From: Cryphonectria parasitica EP155
Taxonomy: Eukaryota > Ascomycota > Sordariomycetes > Diaporthales > Cryphonectriaceae
NCBI RefSeq assembly: GCF_011745365.1
Contig: NW_024468915.1
Span: 62,001 to 126,000, forward strand
DNA: 64,000 nucleotides
Direction: 5' to 3'
This document shows positions 22,017 through 33,182 of this stretch, piece by piece. The translations under genes were made by a program, and so were the position numbers. Under the pieces are notes generated by a model. The model worked only from the letters and a program-made list of their open reading frames with translations. It made no database searches and was not told where the DNA came from. Each line of letters starts with the position of its first letter. Positions within the stretch are counted from its first letter, which is position 1.

Positions 22017-23519
22017 CTATCGAGTGAATCCTGATAGGTCAGTGGCCGCAGCATCGCATTGCTGCCACATGGCGACCTTTTTCACAACCATTTCACCATG
22101 GCCCTCCTTTTTCCAGGTCGGTTCCCATTGGGCCCTGGCTTCCCAGAAGTCCTTTTTTGCTGTGGTAGATGCGTCCACCCACGGCTTGCCTCCTACGCCG
22201 TCCGCAAAGGCGCCAGAAGTCCCTCCCACGCCCAAAGACATAATTAGATAGAATGGGCGGTCGAAGGGGGTGGCGTGACTTGTCCCGGGTCCATCCCATG
22301 GATCTACAATTCTTGTTCCATTCTCGAATGTCGTGCCGAAGCCTCCAAGGTTGAAAAAGTCGGTGGCGAACTTGAGGTATGTGACCTGAGCCAGACGGCT
22401 GTCGACCCATGTAAAGAGGTAGTTTGGTGTCCACTCAAGGCCGAAGGTGTGGAAGTCGTCGTTATATGTTGCGTGCAAGGCTTCTCGAGAACCAGTAGTG
22501 TGCTGCCAACGGTCCGTGCTAGGATCCGGGCCCCAGTGTAGAGAGCTCTGGAGCAACTGGTTCCCCAGGCCGTCGCCGTAGGAGTAATTGTTGCCCCTCA
22601 CTACCCCAACGTCGACTTGACCGGACGCGGGCCAAGTACCATAGTAGTCTTCTGCTGGGTACATGAAAAACTGCGAAAGGAGCCAGTCGCCGGCGGCGAG
22701 TTTGGCAGTGATCTCGACCCGACCATATCTGATGACGGCGAAGTTCTTGGTGCTGATCCGGCCAGACTTGACAGGCTGGACAATCTCTCCTGCTGTAAGA
22801 TTGGCAGATAAGACACAGGCGTCCGATAACGGTGTTTCAGTGCAGGTGCCATCTGCAGTCAAGTTGGTGATGCTGGTGGTCTCAAGGTAACTTTCGTTTT
22901 GCAGAGTCGGCGTGAAAACGAGCTGTCCGTCGCGGACAAACACGTTTTCATCACCACCGGTTGTCAACTCAAACTCGCCATTGCTGTGGTTAGCTAATGT
23001 GTTAGCACAATGAAAAAGGGCGTGCGAACAGGACAACCATCTGTTTGGATTATCTTACCCAAAGCCACCTGTTTCGACATCCTTGGTCCATATCGTTGAA
23101 TTGAAACCATTCGAGAAATCATCCACAAAAACTTGGCAATATTGGTAGTTGCTGACCGAGGCATAACCAGACCAGGATAACAGTGCAATAGCCGCCAGAC
23201 CAACGAGGAGGCCAAAGATTGGGATCAGCGTGATCCAGATCCCTCGAGGGTCTTTTTCTCTCAGTTCTGGTCGGTCAATGGTACCCTTTCTGATCCTCCG
23301 CGAGCGAAAATAGGGACGAGGATGGTAGGTCTCTGCACTGCGAACAGAATGGCCTACTGACATGAACTTGAACTGTCTCGCTCGTGGGGTGCCGATTGTG
23401 AAACGCTCATTGTATGAAGGTAGATGTTGGACACTGAAGGACCTCTTGAATACAGGAGCTTGTGTCAGCACAGCACCACTTGCAGTACTGTTGATACTTC
23501 CGCTCCTCGGTGAAGCCAT
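22017..23519 (-). CDS. GH16-fold membrane protein, probable catalytically dead glucan-binding protein
   Basis: Exons complement of 23519-23059 and 22983-22017 give 475 residues. A Ser/Arg-rich cytosolic N terminus (about 1-92) precedes one membrane helix (about 94-118), then a luminal or extracellular GH16 concanavalin-like domain (CQVFVDDFSNGFNSTIWTKD, then SGRISTKNFAVIRYGRVEI), rich in NxS/T sites. This is a type II membrane topology. In active members the strand reads close to WPASGEIDxxE; here it is WPASGQVDVGVVRGNN, so both catalytic Glu positions (276 and 280) are Gln and Val. The preceding WPAxW region is also altered to LLSQFFMYP. The fold and downstream SSLHWGPD block remain, so I infer a carbohydrate-binding role, like insect beta-glucan recognition proteins. 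The ATG at 23519 is the first in frame. Confidence 0.85.
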
Positions 23520-25685
23520 GATGAATGAATAAATTATTAAACAGATGTCCAAACGAGTTTTGATGAGCTTAGATTTGCGGGTCAGAAGAAGAGGGAGGAG
23601 CAGATGGAGGAATTAGTCCGTAATATTAATCTATCACTACAAGCTTATGAGGAAAGCCAATTATAATCTTTTGTTCTTCCCTCGATGAGGCGACTTTCCC
23701 ATGTAGTCATGTTAATGGAAGGATGCTCCCCGGTACGTACATTATCAACAAAAGGCGAGTCAGGATACTGATCAGGACACGATCCGTGTCCTGACGAATA
23801 AAGCCGAGGAAGAGGCTGCTTTGGCAGTAATGACAGTGTCAGTAGAAGACGCGACGCGATGCGACGGCCCTCTGAAAATGCTCCGGGATGCGAGACAAGT
23901 TCCATCTTGCGGCTTGCCTGGTCTTCAGAGCAAGACAGCGCTATACAATGTTCAATCAAGGACAGACGATGCAAATGGTTCAAAGAGACAAGGCAGCTTG
24001 TCTTGGCGCTGGCTGATAAGATTCGAAGATGCTAAAACAAAAGTTCTTGACTCGAGCGATGACAAAGTGATATTGTCCTGTTCAGTTCAATAAATATAAT
24101 ACCGAAAAAAGACATACTTCGAAGGCGTAGGCAAAGAAAGGGCACTAAAGGGCTCTAGTCCGCACGTCGCTTGGTAGACAACCGCCACCTTTATGGTTAT
24201 CTAGCGGCAAGGCTGAACTTCGGGTCGGGTAAGAAAAAAGAAGAGAGATCCAGACACTAAAGGATCGCGTGCTCGTTTTTAGCGGCAACTATTCTTGATG
24301 CGCGCCTGCACTGGGTTTGTGTTTACCCGGCTAGCTGCAACGGTTGTCCCCTCTCTACAGCAGTCACCCGTGGTCGCCAAGAATACGCTTGTTCTTATGT
24401 ATTCACAGCTTTGGTCCAGACCGTTGCACCCTTTGCACACCTCAATGAGGCCGACATCCGGTTGCTTAGCTCGTAGTGCCCGTCTCTAATGGGCGAGGGC
24501 CGAGATTGTCCTCAATTAATAATATCACGTCTATCGATGATGCGCACAATAATTTTCTATTGTGCTGTGAAAATTAATTCAAGACTCTGATGCCCAATAC
24601 CTTTCAGGATGATCAAGACCAAGGTGTTGTTTGCGAGGGCTTGTTGTGCGAGGGCCGTGCACGGCCCGCCAGCCAGCCAACAGCTAGACCTGTTGATAGC
24701 CTCAGTTAGCTGCCCTCGGGGCCTTTCCTCTTTTTTTCTCTTCCCTCCTCAGCGCACAGCAATATGAGCCCTCTAGCCCTCGCGTACTTTGTAACTTCTT
24801 CCAATGCACTCTTGCATGTTGTGTACTAAATGCTCATAGAGCGTGTTGTTCTCATACGGCCTCTGTCTTGAGCAGATGTGCCAGGGCAATGCCATTTCGG
24901 TCGTTGTAATTATGCTTATTTGCTGATGTTGCTCAATGGGGTCCATCGAGGCTATGCTATCCTTGTTGAAGAAGATCAAAAAGTGACCAAGATCTTTGCA
25001 ATGAGCGCTGTGTGTTTTTGAGGAAGGTTTCCCAGACCTCATTGTTGATATTGCATGGTCAAGGTGTTGGTGCCGATAGGGTGAAGTCCATGGATTCCAA
25101 TCCCATAATTAGATATTGAGAAGGTGCATACCACATTCTTGGATGCAAAAGCTCACATGTCTTATTCTATTTCAACTTTGCTTCGGCCGTCTTGCACAAA
25201 GCTGCCAACACGGACTTCTCTGTCAGGGCATTGATGCTGCTGGCGATCAAGACGCACAAGTCTTTTGCAACAATGTCAGGCACTCCATGTTAGACTGTCT
25301 CTAGTCGGGAGTCTGACCATGAAATCTGGCTCTAACAGCACAAAAAAAAGGGGATTAATGAAACCAGGTGTCATCATCTCGGAAAATACTGGGCATATAT
25401 GCCAAGATCCGCGAGATCCTGGTTTGAAGTACCTCTAATGCTGCTCCCTATGTTGATTAGAGTTCAATAAAAAGCTAATTCAAGGCCCTGTTATCCTCCA
25501 ACGGTCAATACGCAAAGTATGCATGACTAGATCCCAGAGGCTTGTGACATAATTACCGTCTTCGACATCTTGAAACAGCCATAAGACGATGGCCCACCTG
25601 GAGCAATGGTGGCCAAGTACCTATCAGCAAGCACCAGGCAATGTTGAGACAGATGATGCCTGTGCGTAGGCGTCAGTGAATATTC

Positions 25686-25973
25686 GGGTGCATACAACTC
25701 TCAGGGTATAATTTTCACACTTCGCCACCCAGGCAGTACATACTCGCCAAGTGAACTTATTATTACTTCTCCTATATTTACGCATTTTTTTATTAAAAAG
25801 ATATATTTATTACAGACAGGTCTGGCTCACTTTCTGGTATCTATTCACTAGATTGGCATTTATTTATCAAAAAGAGTCTGATTTCAGCCTGGATTCTGTA
25901 TGGTATAGCATGTATAGCCTAGGTGGCGAAGTGTGAGAATTATACCCTGGGAGTTGTAGGTGGAAATGCACCC
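25686..25973. mobile_element. MITE-like element with long terminal inverted repeats
   Basis: About 288 bp. The left end (GGGTGCATACAACTCTCAGG onward) matches the reverse complement of the right end over about 60 bp, with a few mismatches and an 8-bp insertion in the right arm. The shared core includes AGGGTATAAT and CACACTTCGCCACC. The interior is AT-rich and has no transposase frame. I see no clear target-site duplication: the flanks are GAATATTC on the left and CAGGCCCG on the right. This fits a non-autonomous DNA transposon; without the parent transposase the superfamily cannot be named. Confidence 0.8.
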
Positions 25974-27524
25974 CAGGCCCGAAAAGATGGCGGGCGACTC
26001 TGTTATTGGTCGCATTAGAAGTGCTGAATGTGCGAGGGCCAGCGGTTTCTTTTTACACCGAATGTCGCGATCAGATTACCTTTCCACCTTGAACGCTGCT
26101 CCAATTGTACCCCGTGAACCCTGTGCTTGCCGAGCCAATAGCAGAGTTTCAGATTTCTCGTACTTCCATCTGGCGCATCTCATCACATTGTCTTTTGAAG
26201 TACCATGGCGGCAGTGTGTTTCCGCTACTAATATACTACTGGACATGATTACGACTGCCAGCTGCTATGCTATTCGGGATGGCTGTCCCTCTGGCAATGG
26301 CGAAATTGTCAGCAACGTAAGTTCAAGAAAGACGTACCACATCACTTGACCAGTTTTTAACAAGCCGGTTGGTCGAGGCTGGTCTCTCTGTTATTGGGAA
26401 GACAACCATGACAGTGAGTCCAGAGCTGTAGTCGAGGATAGACCTGCTGTTGTGAGTTTGTTTACCGAGCCCACCTGTACCCGAGAGTTTTTGGGCAATA
26501 GATTTGTCAAGCCCATATACATAGCGTGATTAACGGTAACAGAATGTATTTCAGTTGATATGGAGCAGCGGCTGTGCAGGATGATCAACCAATGAGAGCA
26601 TGGGGCTAACCAGCGTACATTCTCAGCGGTTAACTACAAGCCCGGCGACAGAGGCGAGGGCGAGACGACAAGTATCCCATCATGCCGCTAGAACGCAGAA
26701 GCCAGTGGTCAGGTTTTGTGTTGATTACTGCAATCTCTAACTTGAGTGAGATGGTGATCGGGCTCTCTCGATATTGAGCAATGGTAAGTGCCTAGGTACC
26801 GAAGCACAGAATGCTGACCCCAGTATTACGAAAATATACTATAGTAGAGGCTGAGCTTGCATGGTCCTCTGTGTCCTCGTGGCCATGAAAGCCAGGGCAG
26901 CGCTAGTAGGGACCTATGCTTTCCTGTATATAGCAAACATCTGCAGCTTAGCAAGCCCCAATGCAACACCACCCCGCCTCACTGTTACAATAAAGCAGTG
27001 TAATGGGGGAGTTACTTTTCGTAGGATACACACCTGCTTCACTATGGCTAGTTCCATTCCGAAACATAGTTCAAAGCCGCCACGATGGGACGTAAAATAG
27101 CTTTAGTCTGCAAGACCGGCACGGCTAAGCCGCACTGTATCGGCGTGTATTAATATGCTTCAGAAGTACGTAAAGTAATCAGGTGGAAGACTCAGGGGCT
27201 ATTGCGGGTTCAGGCTCCTGACCAGGGACAGAATTGCGTGGAGCTTGGGATGTAAAAGTGTAAAAGCAATCGAAGTATGACGCGTTCCAATCTCCGCGGC
27301 ATTGACATGACTAGACTAATTCCGAGGCCAGATGTGCGAATTGTGCGAGTTGTGTAAAGAAACAGATGGATTCACAAGATAATCACCATGTATATATTGA
27401 ATTGGACGTCCGATTCAACACAATGCTCCCTCCATGACCAGACTTTTCTTATTACAATAGTTGGCAGCAGCAGCGCAGTGCAGCAGAACCCTTTTCGTCA
27501 CTCGCCCAACCTCTCGGCACTGCC

Positions 27525-27532
27525 TATATTAA
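27525..27532 (+). promoter_or_regulatory. Possible TATA element
   Basis: TATATTAA about 60 bp upstream of the start codon of the secreted beta-propeller gene, at a plausible distance for a fungal promoter. Confidence 0.4.
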
Positions 27533-27592
27533 GAAGTTTTATTGCGGCAACCAACCAAGCCACTGCAGTGCACGCCAACGACACGATTCAAA

Positions 27593-28573
27593 ATGCATTC
27601 CAATTCTGTTTTGTTTGGCCTTTCTGCCGTTGCCAACCTCGCCTCGGCGACTGCGACTGTACGAACTCTGTATCAGGGCAACGGCAGTACGACCTGGGTG
27701 GAGAACTTGCGGGTTAGGTCCAATGGCAATGTCCTTGCAACCCAGATCGGCCCCCCCGCCAACCTCCTCTCCTTCGACCCAAGCCAGGAAGACCCAGAAG
27801 CTGTCCTCATCAGCACGTTCCCCTCTATCCTGGGCCTGAGCGGGATTACCGAGGTCAGCCACGATGTATTTTATATCACAGGCGCCAACACTACAGGCTC
27901 GAACATCTCCGACCCCCCCAAAAACGCCACCAAAGTCTGGAAGGTAGACTTTAACCAGGGGGACGGCAACAACCCGGCTATCGAGCTTATCGCCGAGCCT
28001 GTCCTCCCGCTCGTGACCGACTTCAACGGCCTGACCACGTTCAATGAGACCATCATTCTGGCCTCCGCCACCTTCCAGGACACGGTCGTCGCCATGAACG
28101 TTGACACCGGCGACTACTGGACCGCCTTCGAGGACTCCCTCATGTCTTCGATTAACGGTATCAAGGCTGCCGCCGACGGCTACCTGTACTGGACCGGATC
28201 GAGCGGTCTGGCACGTGCGCCTCTGTACGACAACCTGACCCTCGGCACTGCTGAGCTGATATACGATGGCTCCTATGATGATTTCGCCATCTCGTACAAT
28301 GGGTTTGCTCTTGCACAGAACGGCACGAGGTATGCGTACATGGCATCCAACGAGGACACTATTCAGCAGCTCGTCTTTAACGACGTCACTGGAAACGTCA
28401 GCTCCGCCTCTGATGTCGCGGGTACAACTAATGCGACGGAGTGGGGCAAGTCAACTGGGTGCGATTTTGGCCGTACCACTTGGCAGAAGAACAAGGTCTA
28501 CTGCACAACGGGCGGCGTTTTGACCACTGGGTCGACCGTCGGCGGTCAAGTTTTCGAGATAACCGTCTATTAA
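27593..28573 (+). CDS. Secreted SMP-30/gluconolactonase-like beta-propeller protein
   Basis: Single exon, 326 residues. The ATG at 27593 follows CAAAATGCA and begins a signal peptide (about residues 1-20, VLFGLSAVANLASATA). The mature part has repeated beta-propeller blades: TWVENLRVRSNGNVLATQ, GLSGITEVSHDVFYITGAN and SSINGIKAAADGYLYWT are typical of six-bladed SMP-30/strictosidine-synthase-like fungal proteins. There are several N-glycosylation sites and a Cys pair near the C terminus (STGCDFGR, VYCTTGG). Such proteins often sit near fungal secondary-metabolite genes or are secreted; the substrate and even enzymatic activity are unknown. The neighbours give no operon-like clue. GC-rich codon use marks a real gene. 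Confidence 0.82.
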   Translation: MHSNSVLFGLSAVANLASATATVRTLYQGNGSTTWVENLRVRSNGNVLATQIGPPANLLSFDPSQEDPEAVLISTFPSILGLSGITEVSHDVFYITGANTTGSNISDPPKNATKVWKVDFNQGDGNNPAIELIAEPVLPLVTDFNGLTTFNETIILASATFQDTVVAMNVDTGDYWTAFEDSLMSSINGIKAAADGYLYWTGSSGLARAPLYDNLTLGTAELIYDGSYDDFAISYNGFALAQNGTRYAYMASNEDTIQQLVFNDVTGNVSSASDVAGTTNATEWGKSTGCDFGRTTWQKNKVYCTTGGVLTTGSTVGGQVFEITVY

Positions 28574-29189
28574 ATAGCAAGGTAGAAGCGTTCAATGCAT
28601 GATAGCGGGTTTGTCCTTGTCATGAAGGGGATATTAAATATAAATCCTTTCCATTCAACACGAGAGGAAAAGACAATGATCATTTGAAGTCAGGCTTTGA
28701 TATTGTCGTGATGAGTGTCATACCTTGTGAAATGATTTTAGACTCCTGCATGTCCTTGCCAGGCATACCTGAAAACAGATGAGTGTTTAGATACCTACTT
28801 GGATATTCGGGTCCTACAGCATTACTTGGACACCTTTATGTGTCTCTCTCTTCTTGCTTCTCACCTCTTACACAAGCTCTGTGTAATTGTTTGTAACTCC
28901 CCTCCCCCGTAGTAAAAAAAGAAAAAAGAAAAAAAAAGAGGAAGAATGAGTGAATTAGATGACCAGAATCATCATCATCGCGTGAGATTGGACTATAGCT
29001 CTTAATATACTGTATTCTTCTGCATAAATATCACGGAACATGTGCGAGTTGGAATGCAGCTTTGGTAATTCTGGACACCACCTTCCTCCCATGACTGCCA
29101 CTTCTTGGGATGTTTCTTCCCACTGATCAATTCTAGAGCGATTACTTGGAAGAGAAGACTCTAGCTTGTCTTGTCGGGACCATCTTCAT
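28574..29189. other. Convergent intergenic region
   Basis: 3' flanks of the beta-propeller and HET genes. An A-rich purine tract lies at about 28914-28945. Nothing else is recognised. Confidence 0.5.
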
Positions 29190-31544
29190 TCAGACGAGTC
29201 GGATACTCTCCGCTGGACCACCCACCGTCAGCTCTCCCGAGATTAATCCGTAGTGGTATGCTTCACCAATAAGAATGTAGCTCCTCAGCTCCACGGCCCC
29301 TTCGCCGGGCTGCTGCTCTTGAGCCTCGGGCTCGGCCGATCTCACCACAAATGGCGTCCTGAAGCCGGAGAAGATACACACCTGGTCGCCTTGCCGGGTG
29401 CCTGGCGGCGCCAGGCCGAAGTGACCGTCTGATGATATGAAAAAGCGCCGTTCCTTTGTCGCAGTATGGCAGAGACTTGCGTACTCTAGCCCTATATGAT
29501 GGTCTTCCAGTGATATCATCCAGCTCGCAGGCAACCCAGAGCGCATTACCCTCGAGAGCAGCAGGAACGCCTCGAAACTCTTGTGGAGGGCGGCACTAGG
29601 CGCACCGAAGCTGGCGGCGAGCGTATGCGCCAAACGTGTCCTCCATGGCTCAGGCCTGCTGTCTGTCTGTTCTGCGGCGGCTTTGGCGGCTTTGGTTGTC
29701 TGGCTTTCGTCTTGCTGCTCTTTTTGAGATGCCCTGGAGAGCTCCAGCACCTCATCAGGCCAGGCTTCCTGCTCCGGGTCGTACCCCAAAAAATTGACGT
29801 CTCCCGAGAGAATTGGGCTACTTAGCACCGACACGTTGTCCACAAAATGACCCTCGAGTGAAAGGGCCCCTTGGCAGCCTTGGTCCCAACTGACCGTGAC
29901 TTGTGTTCCCCTGATCGTGTAGTAGTCGGCCTCTCGAGCGTCATACCAGAAGCTGCCGAACGCCGCAGGAAGACAAGTCCAGTCTGGGACCCACGAGGGG
30001 AGGTTTAAAGATCGGCGGTACCCCATGCCGGCAAAGGCGAGGGTGGGCATCGCCTCGCCTTGGAGGATGGCTCCTTTCGCGGCCCGAACATACAGGTCCT
30101 CGACTTTGATGGTATAGTCAGGCTTCAAGGCTGCAGTGTTCATACCTGCTACGTGAGGCAGCCCCAGAATAGCAAAGATGCGATCTCGAGGGTCCGTAGT
30201 CCGACAGGTATCAAATGACCGCAGAATCCACGTGAAAGCTGCGGACGTATCGTGGCCATAAGTGCGTAAGTTTTCCAGGCGACAGACGTGAGCCCCACGA
30301 TCCGACGCAGCCAGGAGCCGCTGTTTCTCGACACGACTGATTCCAGCCTGGTGCAGCTGCGTACCGATATTAACCGACGACTTGTTGGCCCATTGGCACG
30401 TCTGGACCATGTCACTCCACGACGCAGCATGTCGGCCGCAGATCATGACAGGATTCGTGCCGAGCACGACCTCCTGGATGACCCAATAGCGGTAGAACCA
30501 GGGTCGCAGGAAGAGGCGAAGCAGGTAGAGCCAGACCTGCCTGTCAAGGCCTGCTCGCAGACACGCCGCTGCGAGCTCGTCTTGTCCCGAAAAGTTGAGA
30601 TGATCGCCGACGATACTACGGAACCGGTTGAAATCGCCCGCGAGATCTAGCGCCCTGGCCGCATCGTCGTCTGCCTCGCCGACAAAGACGACGACCTGAC
30701 GGGCCCGTGAATAGACCTGTCCCATCAGCGTGACTTGGTTGGCCCGCTCGTCGAGGTCATTCTGGTTGATGCATACGGCGTCGATCCACAGGTAGAGTGT
30801 GGCACCTGGCTGGACGAGCGTACTGACTATGGCCAATACTGCCTTGTTGTATTCGATAGTGTTGCCCTCGTATCTCTCGGCTTCATTCTCGGCTTCATTC
30901 CAGCAACCGTCTGGATGGCGCTCGAAGCGACCGATAGGCGAAGGATCTCCCCACGCATAGGAAATAGCGAGATACTGCGGATCTTCATCTGCCAGTGATA
31001 CGGGGATCAGGCTGGCTCGGAAGCTCTGGCCGTGGCCATCATCTCGACGAGTACATGTGATCTTCAGCACTCGGATCTCTTTCTTGGTGACATCGAGAGG
31101 CGCATAAAGCGGTCTATTGCCCACTGGCGGCTCGCGTGCGTCCCGACACCAGAATGACGAGCGGTCTCCAGCAAGGTAGCTCCAGAGAAATGCCTGCTTG
31201 AGGAAGGCAGCGTGGGATGTCCTGTTGCGAGCGTACTCGCAGGCGGTTGGTACGCTGTCCTCAGGCGATAGACCAGACAGGTGGGCTGGCACTGTCCAGA
31301 GCTGGAGTTCTTGCTGCTCTGGGATGCGCTGCTCTTCGCGGATGAATAACGCTTCTAGGATCTCTGCATCGCTTTCGAACTGCAGAGAACCTAATGTCTT
31401 GCCCTCGCGGCCTTGACCAGGCTGGGACTGCTGGGATGAGGCTGCTGTGCTGGGGTCTTTTGTGTCTAGCACGTGTTCGCTAGGTCGACTTGCATTGTCA
31501 TTCATAGTCTCGGAGTTGCAACAGCTCTTAGAAGAGTGAGACAT
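29190..31544 (-). CDS. HET-domain (heterokaryon incompatibility) protein
   Basis: Single exon, 784 residues, ATG at 31544. The HET domain spans about residues 191-360: YLAISYAWGD (191-200), LWIDAVCINQNDLDERANQV (252-271), QVYSRARQVVVFVGE and WFYRYWVIQEVVLG. TDPRDRIFAILGL and a PSWVPDW motif follow, as usual in this family. HET domains trigger cell death when hyphae of unlike genotype fuse, usually downstream of a partner receptor. The first about 50 residues are Ser/Gln-rich and disordered; an Ala/Gln-rich linker occurs near 610-625. There is no signal peptide or membrane segment. A decayed WD40-repeat gene lies about 1.6 kb upstream. The family is clear; the specific partner or allele is not. 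Confidence 0.93.
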   Translation of the reverse strand: MSHSSKSCCNSETMNDNASRPSEHVLDTKDPSTAASSQQSQPGQGREGKTLGSLQFESDAEILEALFIREEQRIPEQQELQLWTVPAHLSGLSPEDSVPTACEYARNRTSHAAFLKQAFLWSYLAGDRSSFWCRDAREPPVGNRPLYAPLDVTKKEIRVLKITCTRRDDGHGQSFRASLIPVSLADEDPQYLAISYAWGDPSPIGRFERHPDGCWNEAENEAERYEGNTIEYNKAVLAIVSTLVQPGATLYLWIDAVCINQNDLDERANQVTLMGQVYSRARQVVVFVGEADDDAARALDLAGDFNRFRSIVGDHLNFSGQDELAAACLRAGLDRQVWLYLLRLFLRPWFYRYWVIQEVVLGTNPVMICGRHAASWSDMVQTCQWANKSSVNIGTQLHQAGISRVEKQRLLAASDRGAHVCRLENLRTYGHDTSAAFTWILRSFDTCRTTDPRDRIFAILGLPHVAGMNTAALKPDYTIKVEDLYVRAAKGAILQGEAMPTLAFAGMGYRRSLNLPSWVPDWTCLPAAFGSFWYDAREADYYTIRGTQVTVSWDQGCQGALSLEGHFVDNVSVLSSPILSGDVNFLGYDPEQEAWPDEVLELSRASQKEQQDESQTTKAAKAAAEQTDSRPEPWRTRLAHTLAASFGAPSAALHKSFEAFLLLSRVMRSGLPASWMISLEDHHIGLEYASLCHTATKERRFFISSDGHFGLAPPGTRQGDQVCIFSGFRTPFVVRSAEPEAQEQQPGEGAVELRSYILIGEAYHYGLISGELTVGGPAESIRLV

Positions 31545-33140
31545 TCTACTCGAGAGACCATTGAGCAGGTGATTTGAAGAATAGATTCAGTCGTGTTCTA
31601 TCTCTTGTCGCTTTGTCGGGCTCCGAGCACTGGCGAGCATTCTTTAAGGGCAAATCTTCGTATACTAGGACACCCTAATGGATGAAAAGAGGGGAAGCAA
31701 GAAAGGAAGGGCAGTACGTAGTGATAAGAAGGCCTGCTAGTTGATTGAACAGGGCGGAGGGCGTAATCTTTGCACCAAATTGTTAGCAGCTCTCGTCAAC
31801 CGGGGTTTGTGGCGTTTTAGCCGAGCGCTAAATGTTCAGCTCAAGAGCATCTGCCTCGTAACTCGTTGGGGGTTCCAATCCTGCACCAGATCCACCAACC
31901 TAAGTTTTGTTTGACCGCAGAACCGAAAGAGATAACACTGCACACGTAGGGCCTCGCATGGGTTGACATTGTGCCTGCTCGAGGAGGCCCAGGCATTCCC
32001 ATATATTTGGAGAACTTGGTGCACGTGTGCGTGACAGCGTTCATGACGGTATCCGAAGTAGTCTGGTCTGCGGCAAAAGCAATATTGTGAGCAATGCGAC
32101 GTTCGAGCGCAAGAGTTTGGATCTGCACGAGAACTTCCCCTGAGATGGTCGTGTTCAAGTGTAGGAACCCAAACGAGAGACGTCCTGAAGTCCAGTATGA
32201 ATGAGAGTCACATCCTTGGTCTTGATCACGAACAAGGTGGACGAATGTCACGAAAACTACATCATGGTTGTGAAACCGAGGTTGCCTGTCATGATGGTGT
32301 CCCTCACGGCAAGAGGGGCATCTCAGCATGATGATAGCCATAAGCTCTCTGCTCCGATAACCTGGTGACCCTAGCACAGCTTGTAACTCCGCCTCGGGGC
32401 TGAGTTTATCGAGTTGAAGGCTGTGGGCGGGCAGTGCCGCCTGTGGGCCATTGACATGTGACTCAGCCCTCATCGCCCTCATGATGCTATATGTGGCCAT
32501 GACCCTCACCAGCCCGCCACACTTGAGTCCCCTGCTTGTGAGGCCTTCCCGTTCATGATCACTGACCTGTCTGGGAGCCTGGGCTCCACGCTTGTTGCCC
32601 CTGGACGTTGATCTTGGGACACTTAACAAACCGCGATGTTTGCAAATTCAGGGCTATATACCTCAATAAAGGACAAGAACGGCCTCTTCTCCGCCTCTTT
32701 AGCGGAATGAGCTGGTGCCAGAGTCCTGACTGATGCAGAACTGGGGGCAATGGTGATGATGTCACGTATCTGTCTGCTCATCTAGATTAATGTTCTTGAT
32801 GACGCGGCTTCTTCTTCTATTTCAAGCCTTGTTGAACCCTTTGTTGAGAGCGTGAATGGTGATCTGAGCATATGACTAGAGTGGTCCGTAACCGTTTGAG
32901 GGATAAGAGAAAAGAGAAGCTGGGTGAAGTCGAAGTCTAGGCTAACTTGTACGGCCAGCTACAGAATTGGACGCTTCCGCCACGGACTACTGGCATCCTT
33001 CGAGGTTATGAAAGGATGGAAAGCTATTGGGCGTGACGTTGCAAAAGTGCTATGACGATATGTGCGATAGCGAACAGGCGAAGCTTGCTCATGTCTTGCG
33101 TGATTGATGTCAGACACAAAATATGTGGCAACCGTAACTA
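31545..33140. other. Intergenic region upstream of HET gene
   Basis: Holds the HET promoter. A minus-strand frame of 262 codons (31841-32629) begins at a non-ATG codon and matches nothing known. A tRNA-like string near 31840-31905 does not fold. No RNA gene is supported. Confidence 0.4.
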
Positions 33141-33182
33141 AGTACTTTAGAAGAGCAAAGCCAACCCCCCCCCCCCCCTCCT

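Larger units (their letters stand above)
23520..27592. other. Gene-poor 4-kb region with one MITE-like element
   Basis: No intact gene is recognised. A 16-bp perfect palindrome lies at 24652-24667 and an inverted-repeat element at 25686-25973. Minus-strand frames near 24770-25300 are interrupted by stops and might be a decayed gene, but match no family I know. The right end is the promoter of the beta-propeller gene. Confidence 0.45.

Noticed and set aside
24770..25310. Minus-strand protein-like fragments
   Set aside because: Several stops, no recognisable domain; too weak to call a pseudogene.
31830..31905. tRNA-like string (GGTTCCAATCC B-box-like block and terminal CACCA)
   Set aside because: Anticodon and T stems do not pair, the B box has a mismatch at a key base, and eukaryotic tRNA genes do not encode CCA.
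31841..32629. Minus-strand frame of 262 codons
   Set aside because: Starts at a non-ATG codon, and its sequence has no domain or composition typical of the confirmed genes nearby.
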